64,000 bases of DNA, from the NCBI RefSeq assembly GCF_004210375.1, contig NW_027467782.1, positions 19,571,276 through 19,635,275 of the forward strand. Direction: 5' to 3'. The translations under genes and the position numbers were made by a program. Origin of the DNA: Tachypleus tridentatus (taxonomy: Eukaryota > Arthropoda > Merostomata > Xiphosura > Limulidae). Position 1 is the stretch's first letter. Every line of letters starts with the position of its first letter. Below the pieces are notes generated by a model. That model did no database searches, was not told the origin of the DNA, and saw nothing but the letters and a program-made list of their open reading frames with translations. Shown in pieces: positions 56,168 through 64,000 of this stretch.

Positions 56168-56400
56168 AGGCCGGCATGGCATTCGACTCGTAATCCGAGG
56201 ATCGGGGGTTCGAATCCCGGTCGCACGAAACATTCTCGCCCTCCCAGCCGTGGGGGCGTTATAATATGATGATCAATCCCACTATTCATTGGTAAAAGAG
56301 TAGCCCAAGAGTTGGCGGTGGGTGGTGATGACTAGCTGCCTTCTCTCGTCTTACACTACTAAATTAGGGACGGCTAGAACAAAGCTACTCGAGGGCTATC
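56168..56400 (+). mobile_element. SINE family A with inverted tail segment
   Basis: The head has a deletion of the D-arm region ('ggccggcatggcattcgac'). The body is normal to 'attagggacggctag'. The next 23 bases (56378-56400, 'aacaaagctactcgagggct' and on) are the reverse complement of the normal tail. A local inversion has occurred at or after insertion. Confidence 0.85.
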
Positions 56401-56441
56401 AACGTGGTAAGTTTGTTTGTATAACGTGGTAAGTTTGTTTG
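56401..56441. repeat. 19-bp direct duplication
   Basis: 'aacgtggtaagtttgtttg' occurs at 56401-56419 and 56423-56441, right at the inverted SINE tail. It may be a by-product of the insertion or inversion. Confidence 0.85.
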
Positions 56442-56444
56442 TTT

Positions 56445-56966
56445 GCCACGTCATACAACTGAACTTAATTAATCACTATTATTTTTTTAAATCATTAAAT
56501 ATTAACTCACCAAATAAATTGAATAATAACTCTTAAACTAAACAGTTTTGTATATCCAAAAAATATTAATTACTAATTTGAAATCATTCTTTCCCCAACT
56601 TGTGTGTCTACAGTGAAGTTATAATTTATAAAGCTTCTGTAATAAATAATCATTTTCTTTGAAACAAACATGGATTTTTAAAGCGATAAAACAGGCAATT
56701 TTAAAATACTCTATAACTTTTTATTTTCTATTTACATACATTTTATTTTAATTTTTTTATCGATGTGAAGTTTGTGAAAGTCCGGGACAAGAAAACATAA
56801 ATCGAGAGTCATTGTCTCTTATTAGTGAAGAAAATCGTCCGATCATAGAAGTTATTCTGTTGTTGTCTTGCATCTGGCTTTCTAATTCGGTTAAACACTA
56901 GTCAAAAAATTCTTGTGGATCTAACAATGTATCAGGAGCTTACGTTTCTCAATTTGTCTGTCGACT
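56445..56966. other. Probable 3' UTR and flank of the next gene
   Basis: AT-rich, with minus-strand AATAAA words near 56720-56740 that could end the transcript of the exon at 56967. Confidence 0.35.
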
Positions 56967-57284
56967 CTAGTCCTCAGAACCCTCTGACTCTGATGATTTC
57001 CTTTCGTTAAACAAATCTCGCAGTTCTTTGAAGTAGAGAGGTCTCATTGATTTGTATTTCGTAAATTTGTTGTGACGTCGACAAGGTGAAGGTACCTTCT
57101 TCCTTTCAGTTAACGGAGTTTCTGATATATATGAGATAATTGGTTTATATTTATGAGGCTGTCTTGTTATAAAATATTTGGCATGTGATCCTTCAAGACT
57201 TGTGATAATGTTTGTTATTTCACTTGAGTCATTGCTATTTTGGATGTCCTTCCTATTGGTGAAAACATTCGCCTTTGTTTCTTT
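56967..57284 (-). CDS. Probable terminal exon of an unrecognised gene
   Basis: On the minus strand an acceptor-like 'ttgttatttttag' is followed in phase 0 by 105 codons and TAG. It starts 'KETKANVFTNRKDIQNSNDS', continues 'GSHAKYFITRQPHKYKPIIS' and 'ERKKVPSPCRRHNKFTKYKS', and ends 'FKELRDLFNERKSSESEGSED'. The frame has no stop over 315 bases in AT-rich DNA. The only Met is near residue 79, as expected for a downstream exon. The product is basic and hydrophilic with an acidic, serine-rich C-terminus like many nuclear or scaffold proteins. AATAAA words lie about 230-250 bases past the stop. No family is recognised. Upstream exons should lie at higher coordinates, but I could not identify them, and the gap at 58394 may hide some. 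Confidence 0.6.
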   Translation of the reverse strand, partial: KETKANVFTNRKDIQNSNDSSEITNIITSLEGSHAKYFITRQPHKYKPIISYISETPLTERKKVPSPCRRHNKFTKYKSMRPLYFKELRDLFNERKSSESEGSED

Positions 57285-57289
57285 CTAAA

Positions 57290-57800
57290 AATAACAAGAA
57301 TCAGGATAGGTTGATGTTAGTTATCATTATATAGAAATTACCTCTTGAAAATTAATACAATGAAACTACCGATAACTGGGCTATATAAATTTGGTGGATA
57401 TCAATTCAAATACGTTTTCGAACAACACTTTTATTGAAATATCCAAATTTTGAGCAAACTAATTGACTCTATAAATTGATTTCTAATAAGTAAAAAGGGA
57501 AGGGAATGTTTATCTTGTGCATGTCGAAATATTTACAACTTTACTTCGGGGAAAACTCTGTAGAAAGTACGATATGTCTCCAGTACTAAACAGAACAAAA
57601 TGTGAACAATTACTAACAAGCGTTATTAGAAATTTGAGAATTTCAAAAATAATCAAACTAAAAAAGAAATTGAAATAAAAAACGTTGGAACCAACAACTA
57701 TACTTTTAAGAATGATAAATTGCGTGATGTATATTTTAATTTAGTTGCTGCAATTATCGAGAATTTTACTCTACGCTGTTTTTGTTGTTGTTTTTTTTAT
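57290..57800. other. AT-rich stretch, probably intron
   Basis: No feature seen; upstream of the minus-strand exon. Confidence 0.4.
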
Positions 57801-57802
57801 CA

Positions 57803-57898
57803 GAAAACTTCAAAACGGACAATCTGTGTCTGCTCACCATGAGCATTAATACCAGACTTTTAGAGATATTAGTGTTCGGTCCTATTACTGGGCTCCAC
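57803..57898 (-). mobile_element. Possible SINE family C, old reverse copy
   Basis: 'ggacaatctgtgtctgctca' and 'ccatgagcattaataccaga' follow the order of family C (tail, then B-box region). Strongly diverged. Confidence 0.45.
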
Positions 57899-57959
57899 CA
57901 GATGTCCTTAATCTATGGGTGCCTTTGTATTTAAAATTCGAATATTTTAATATTTGTTT

Positions 57960-58025
57960 GGAAACAGTTTAACATCGAGATGGCGCTGCGAAATTCATCA
58001 ATATCGATTTGAACTAAAGCGCAAA
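57960..58025. promoter_or_regulatory. Weak promoter-like words
   Basis: 'cgagatggcgctgcg' and a DRE-like TATCGATT lie within 50 bases. They could mark a transcription start, but nothing else supports it. Confidence 0.2.
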
Positions 58026-58309
58026 AAGAATACAAACACGACAATAATGATGCTTCATAAAAAGTAAAATAAAACACATTTTTAACTCTATGTGGTGCGT
58101 AAATGAGTCCAGTGTTTTTAATGAGAAAGTTTCTAGCTAGCATAAATGTAAACTTGTTAGAGAATTTCTATTGTTTAAAATTTTGGCATGACGAAAGGGG
58201 TGTTTGAACATCAGATAAGATACATCAAAGTTCTACAGTTATCCAAGCAAAGAAAATTTGGCTAATGCCGATTTGTTAAACAGCAAATGAAAATAAGCAA
58301 ATATAAATG

Positions 58310-58393
58310 TCCCGGCATGGCCAGGTGGTTAAGGCGCTCGGCTCGTAATTCGAAGGTCGTGGGTTCGAATCCTCGTCACACCGAACATGCTCG
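58310..58393 (+). mobile_element. SINE family A head running into the assembly gap
   Basis: A clean tRNA-like head, 'tcccggcatggccaggtggt' to 'gtgggttcgaatcctcgtca', then 'ccgaacatgctcg' before the Ns. The rest is missing from the assembly. Confidence 0.92.
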
Positions 58394-58893
58394 NNNNNNN
58401 NNNNNNNNNNNNNNNNNNNNNNNNNNNNNNNNNNNNNNNNNNNNNNNNNNNNNNNNNNNNNNNNNNNNNNNNNNNNNNNNNNNNNNNNNNNNNNNNNNNN
58501 NNNNNNNNNNNNNNNNNNNNNNNNNNNNNNNNNNNNNNNNNNNNNNNNNNNNNNNNNNNNNNNNNNNNNNNNNNNNNNNNNNNNNNNNNNNNNNNNNNNN
58601 NNNNNNNNNNNNNNNNNNNNNNNNNNNNNNNNNNNNNNNNNNNNNNNNNNNNNNNNNNNNNNNNNNNNNNNNNNNNNNNNNNNNNNNNNNNNNNNNNNNN
58701 NNNNNNNNNNNNNNNNNNNNNNNNNNNNNNNNNNNNNNNNNNNNNNNNNNNNNNNNNNNNNNNNNNNNNNNNNNNNNNNNNNNNNNNNNNNNNNNNNNNN
58801 NNNNNNNNNNNNNNNNNNNNNNNNNNNNNNNNNNNNNNNNNNNNNNNNNNNNNNNNNNNNNNNNNNNNNNNNNNNNNNNNNNNNNNNNNNNNN
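58394..58893. other. Assembly gap, exactly 500 N
   Basis: The round length suggests a nominal gap. Long frames reported across it are artefacts. Confidence 0.99.
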
Positions 58894-61765
58894 TTAAAAG
58901 ATATTACAAGTAATGTAAACATTGCTTTTGGACTAAATACATTTTATGTGGTTGCTGTAGAATAGTCATTAATATTGTATACGTATGTAACATGGGCATA
59001 TATTATGTATATAGATATGTAATTAACAGTTACATTATGGAAGACATTAAACCTTGAAGAATGATATATGCTCATAGGAAGAAAAGTATGCAACTCTCAT
59101 GAAATGCCTTTCAAAAATGAAACTAGTTAATGAAATTATTTCCTTAAAACTTGATAACAAACTTTCATTAAAGTAAGTAGTTTCAGCAAAAGTTTTATTT
59201 TGTAAATATTTTTTGGATTTTTCTGATAAAAATTCATTATTTAATGTAGTTATTTACACTTGGACTCTGAGTAGTTCACATGCAAAGTAATTTTTACATA
59301 AAGTATAAAAATAATACGTTTTACCTTACTGTTTCTACATTTCATTTGTATAACCTCTAGAACCTCATAAATGAACATCAATTGTTGTTTTTTAAGGTAA
59401 ATGTTTGTACTTTTTTTTCTCTTTTATGCACCGTATTACTAACTCTATTTGTCATCATCAACAGAGAGTGCAGGGAAATGATTTTAAAATTAACAAAAAT
59501 GTGTACATACCTTTTACATCTTTATAGAAATTTATTAGTATAGTCATCTTTTTCACATATTCATAATTTAACGTCTTTATCTTTTCATTTATAGTTTATT
59601 TTTAACTCTCCTTTAAAATTCTTTGTCTCTATTTATTCTGATATGTTAACTGATACCAATAGGCCTTTTATGTAGAAGTTATTTTGAGAAATTCCCCACA
59701 TAGGTGTGTTGCCAAAACAGGATGGCTGTGATAGATACCATCTTGTTTATAAAGCTTTCACAATCTATGTAACAAGTTAAGCTTATAAAAACAATTAAAT
59801 CACTCAAATAGGATTTTTAAAACATAAATTATACATAGTCAACTAAAATATAAAAATTAGATTTAAGTACAATTCAACTGTCTCTAACTATAGCATTTTG
59901 AGGTAACAAACTACTGTAAGTGCTGTAGACAATAGTACTGCAGGCTGTTACTTCGACTTCAGTACAAAAACTGTACACCAATTTCATATTAACTGTTGGT
60001 GGAGTGGAGTGTAAACTGAGCTCTTTATAACATCTTTGTACACTTGTATTAACTAATTACTTGTACGTCATTAATTTGTTTCCAAAGTATAGAAGATTGG
60101 CATAGCACCCATAAAAGGCTGTAAAATCTATTTCTCTTTGCAGTGGATTCAGTTCTAAGATTGCATATATCGTATGTCTCAAAAGGACATGTGAAAATAC
60201 ATTGGCATCTAGACAGTTGTATGCATTGTGAGCTTATGTGTTTACAGTCAGTTTCTGTTAAATTGGAGATTTTTTTTATATAACTTGGATCATGTGACAA
60301 GCAAACTATGTGAGCAAAATATTTATTTTAAATGTTTCTGTTGTAACAAAGAATTAAAACTTGGATAACATAAACATTAAATTATATACTATAATGTTAA
60401 TTTCATTCACATGCATGGATTGTAAAGATGTTTAATTAAATTTTGCACATAATTCAGTAATTTGCATATAAATTAATTTTAAAATGCTGCTGTTCTGATC
60501 AGATAAACAGATATGACTTTCAGTGTTATTTTGTTTATCAACACTACTCATCAGTGAGTTTCTGATGTGAGTACTTAAGACTATGTCATTTAAATGCTTC
60601 TGTGTGCATTTTAATCTGGAATTTTTTGCCCGTTAGCTTCAGTCAAGAACACTTTTTATATGTCTGGGAACCAAATATATACACGAGATTTACATTCATT
60701 GTCAGTGACATCCGTCAATGTATTTATGGCATTTGTACTCGTGATTATAAATGTCACATATATGTTTGTAATTGATACATTTTTTGTTGACTTCGCTCTC
60801 TTGAACTTCGAGTAATCCAGTTACATGTCTTATCACAGCTGTATGTGAGAGTGACTTATTTTGTCATGTAATTCTTGGAATTGTGATTTCTTCATGAAGT
60901 TATTTGCTTTTATTCTCTTTTTTTTATTATTTTTTCTGTTGACTAAATCACTGGACTTTTCTACAGGCTTTAAAAGAATTTCAAAGTAATTGTTAGTCAG
61001 ATTGTTTACTTCTGCTATAATTATTTTGGTGAACTTTGTATTTGGTCATTCTAATTTGCTTGAGAAACATCTCTAGAATACTTTAGAATCCTCTTTTCTT
61101 AGTCTTGCCTGAAACATCAGTCTAGTCTAGTTATCTGAATGGTAAATGGTGAACAAGTTTTTGTATTTGTCTTGTCCATCCCATAGTTCTGATGCTCATG
61201 AACTGTCATGGTTGGTAACCTGTATGGTCACTTCAGCCTGATTGTTAATTGAGAACTTTTTATTAACTACTAGATACCAGTTATTCATTACTTTTTTATC
61301 CTGTGTTTTGACAAATAATCTGCTTCCATATTCTTGGAAATCTCAAAGAACTATTTATTTCAGTAGTCGTGGCTGAAAATCAATCATTAGTCTTCTTGAT
61401 ACAGAGACTGGTTGATATATATGTACAGTAGTTTAAATATTCAGTGACCATCATGGAGGTCTGTTTTCTCTTTTTTTAACTCAAGGGAGTTTCAAGTTTG
61501 TATTATGTGAATTTTGTTGCATATTGCTTTTCTTTGTATTAGAGGATGTGTGTCTCAGGTTAATAGGCTGGCTTTTATTGGTCACTAGCCATTGTTAGGG
61601 AAGGTTGTATAAAGTTTTACTTGTACAGGTCTCATGCTTTTCTAGGTACAAGGAAGCACTGTGCTGGTCTACAGTACATGGAATCCTCTCTTACTTCACA
61701 AAAGAAATATTGTTTTTATAAACACCTAAAGTTAAAAAAAGGACAAAAACAGTTACATTATTTAA
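58894..61765. other. AT-rich non-coding stretch
   Basis: No supported gene. A cysteine-containing 83-codon minus frame (60049-60300) has no recognised family. Confidence 0.45.
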
Positions 61766-61770
61766 CTAGT

Positions 61771-61796
61771 GTTTCAAGCAACTGCCCTTCATTAGG
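61771..61796 (-). other. Degenerate hammerhead-like sequence
   Basis: The minus strand reads CTAATGA then 'agggcagttgctt' then GAAAC. This resembles CTGATGA...GAAAC with a changed core base and a poorly paired stem II. It is probably a worn terminal part of a Penelope-like or similar retroelement. Confidence 0.35.
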
Positions 61797-61809
61797 TTTG
61801 ATATTGTTT

Positions 61810-62017
61810 AAGGTTATTTAATTTTCTCAAGTTTCAACACAACTGTTCATTGTTATTTGTGAATCTTTTCCACTTTTAGAAAGAAATTAAGGATGTTTAT
61901 TGGATAGCATTGTTAAATTCTATAACAGTATGACATCATTCTTAGTCCTAGAATTAATGACCTTTGTGCATCTCTTAAAAAAAATTTCAAAACAACTTTG
62001 TATTTTTTTTTTTTATC
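61810..62017. other. AT-rich non-coding stretch
   Basis: No feature seen. The frame reported at 61900-62127 runs into the minisatellite and is not a gene. Confidence 0.45.
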
Positions 62018-62271
62018 AATATCACCTATATTTTAATTCATTTTTCTATTTCCCATATATTAGTATTGTTTCCTACATATTAATATCACCTATATTTTTA
62101 TTCATTTTTCTATTTCCGGTATATTAGTATTGTTTCCTATATATTAATATCACCTATATTTTAATTCATTTTTCTATTTCCCATATATTAGTATTGTTTC
62201 CTATATATTAATATTGCCTATATTTTATTCATTTTCATTTCCCATATATTAGTATTGTTTCCTATATATTT
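62018..62271. repeat. 64-bp minisatellite, four units
   Basis: Units start at 62018, 62082, 62146 and 62210, each beginning 'aatatcacctatatttt' or close to it. The first three are exactly 64 bases and nearly identical; the fourth is slightly shorter and more diverged. Confidence 0.96.
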
Positions 62272-62274
62272 CTT

Positions 62275-63732
62275 TACATTATCATTTTCTGTAATACCTG
62301 TTCCTTTTTATTTTTCTATTCTGTGAAAACTGTTTTAACATCTTTTTAACTGTTGTCACTGCCATCTTTCATGTGATGCACACATTTTTTTATGTACATC
62401 TAAACATGACAGGAATGTCTTCTGTTATTATTGACATAAATGACATCAACATCTGTACTTGTAATGTGCCCTACTAATCATTGCTCTTTTATTATCCTAA
62501 AAAAGGAATAGTCAATCTAGTTAAAATATTTTATGTCACCTTTATTGGGTTATATGTGGTACTGATAAAGATTTCAACACTCATTCAGTTTCACATGTAC
62601 ATAAACAGTCAAAGGATTGTTAGGCTAGTTTGGCCTGCTTGAAATGAATAGTGTATTTTGTTCAGTTTTAAGTCTTGCTCAGTATGTTAGTTATTGCTAT
62701 TTCTTTTCCAAAAGTTTAGTAATGCATTTGAAAGCCACGCTGTGTAACATTGAATAGATTCAAAATAGTTATTGGTATCTGAATAGACCTATTTGCTTAA
62801 AAGTTCTACCAGTCTATAGAAATACAGAGATAAAAGTTATAGTTTTGTAAATCACCTTTTGAGTATATGCATAAAGATTGGCTCTGCTTACTGTTACTGG
62901 GAAGATTTTAAATTTTTCATGAAACATTAAGAACAAGTTATGAAGTACTTTAGAAAAATGATAAAAGTAGCATGAGATAGACTTAAAAATTCAAATAACT
63001 TAACTTTATTTTAACTAAACATTTTAGTAAACTGAAAACATTGAAGATCTACATGTTGCATTCTTTGGAAATAAGAAGCTTTATGGCTGTCACATATTTA
63101 CAGTGTTAAAGAGTATAATGTGTGTGGTAGAAGGAACACTCTAAATGTCCCTCTGGTGTTAATATATATAATAAACAGTTTGTGTCATGCTTCTTTTTTT
63201 TTAATAGTAATGGTATACAATTTATATCATTGTTTTGTAACAAAACTCCCAATTGATATTGTTAGGTCAACTATGGTATTTATGTTGTGAATGTTTAATA
63301 TACATATTGGTTTGTTTTTTATTCTTGTTAACTTTGGTGATAGAACAAAACAATTTAATTCAGAAATTATTTAGATTTAGAATTGATATTTTGTCTTTAT
63401 TGAGCTTAGAGTAAGTTATTGCACAGTACATTTTTAAGCTTAATTATAAAACAAATAATACCCTAGGCTCACTTATTGCACCACGATAAGTTAAATAGCA
63501 TTTTATTTATATTTTTTTAAGTTGTTTATTAACATTGAGGAATACACAAAAGTAAGATAAAAGTTACCAAGGGTTTCAATGGAGTAGTGTTTCAACTAAG
63601 CCTTTGTTATAATAATGTTTTACACCCAATGCTTATATTTAGGCCATTAAATACACCTTCTGTTACTAATGTTAAGATCAGATGTTAGCTAGTTGTGTCT
63701 TAGTGTGAATGTGTAGTATTTAAAGTACGTAA
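62275..63732. other. AT-rich non-coding stretch
   Basis: No supported gene. The minus strand near 63612-63578 reads 'aaaggcttagttgaaacact', similar to the degenerate motif at 61771. Confidence 0.45.
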
Positions 63733-63951
63733 TTCCCTCCAGTTTTACACTGTTAAATTAGGGATAGCTAGCTGACTTCCCTCTAGTCTTACACTGTTAA
63801 ATTAGGGATAGCTAGCTGACTTCCCTCCAGTCTTACACTGTTAAATTAGGGATAGCTAGCTGACTTCCATCTAGTTTTACACTTCTAAATTAGGGATGGC
63901 TAGTGCAGATAGCCCTCGTGCAGCATTGCATGAAATTCAAAACAAACAAAC
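63733..63951 (+). mobile_element. SINE family A 3' half with internal 44-bp amplification
   Basis: Four tandem units start at 63733, 63777, 63821 and 63865. Each spans 'ttccctc(c/t)agt(c/t)ttacac' to 'gggatagctagctgac'. The last leads into the normal family A tail ('gtgcagatagccctcgtgca') and (AAAC)n. In the consensus the amplified segment lies between two 'ctagc' words, so slippage or unequal exchange there explains it. The head and most of the body are missing. Confidence 0.93.
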
Positions 63952-64000
63952 ATAATTAAAGATGTATTAACTGTGGAAACTGTACCAAGTAAAATAGTTC

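Noticed and set aside
58287-58965. Long frames of about 190-208 codons on both strands
   Set aside because: They consist almost entirely of the 500-N gap.
60049-60300. Cysteine-rich minus-strand protein of 83 residues
   Set aside because: Cysteines are not in a recognisable pattern, and no signal peptide or splice support is seen.
60520-60560. Second hammerhead candidate on the minus strand (CTGATGA, a six-base-pair stem, GAAA)
   Set aside because: Two extra bases lie between CTGATGA and the stem, and no stem III or cleavage-site arrangement follows. Probably chance.

Overview
The window is AT-rich eukaryotic DNA with very few coding stretches, no operon-like packing, dinucleotide microsatellites, many degenerate transposable elements and one 500-N scaffold gap (58394-58893). 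The dominant signal is a set of tRNA-derived SINEs, about 30 copies in three families. I recognise the main one (tRNA-like head, a 'gggggcgttataatg' body, an (AAAC)n tail) as typical of horseshoe crab (Limulus/Tachypleus) non-coding DNA. A chelicerate, probably xiphosuran, genome is therefore my best guess; it rests on recognition, not on a search.

Layout. 0-1 kb: a possible last exon of a plus-strand gene with a PDZ-like half-domain and a poly(A) signal. 2-3.7 kb: a Tc1-like transposase scrap and two opposed SINEs. 3.7-7.1 kb: little beyond short tandem repeats. 7.15-8.3 kb: a hairpin-rich, GC-richer block, a foldback element and small coding-like frames. 9.15 kb: a short possible terminal exon. 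9.3-22 kb: mostly featureless, with microsatellites, an AT minisatellite, three SINEs, a possible minus-strand terminal exon (18.3 kb) and a promoter-like motif cluster (20.2-21.1 kb). 22.3-26.5 kb: two SINEs, a decayed Jockey-type LINE ORF1 with zinc knuckles, and a hAT-related TTF-finger/DUF4371 fragment. 27-33 kb: a SINE, a plausible terminal exon (28.8 kb), a short ORF (30.7 kb), an Ig-like fragment (32.4 kb) and a LINE reverse transcriptase tail (33.0-33.6 kb).

34-41 kb: SINEs, a hammerhead-ribozyme-like core (35.8 kb), a 240-bp internally deleted Tc1/mariner element, Penelope-like RT and endonuclease pieces split by a SINE, and a candidate exon (40.2 kb). 41-53 kb: SINEs, a LINE RT fragment (45.9-46.4 kb), a SINE with a swapped 3' tail (48.1 kb), a degenerate satellite (49.7 kb) and an exact 50-bp duplication. 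53.5-55.7 kb: a decayed hAT transposon whose terminal repeat abuts a SINE. 57 kb: the best host-gene candidate, a clean 105-codon minus-strand terminal exon that lacks an early ATG. 58-64 kb: the gap, a 64-bp minisatellite and a SINE with an internal 44-bp unit amplified four times.

No complete multi-exon gene can be assembled. The exon calls rest on open frames flanked by splice-like and poly(A)-like signals and need transcript evidence. Nothing here looks like an operon, a CRISPR array or a bacterial system. The most interesting items are the hammerhead-like motif, the tail-swapped SINE, the Penelope-like remains and several unrecognised candidate exons.
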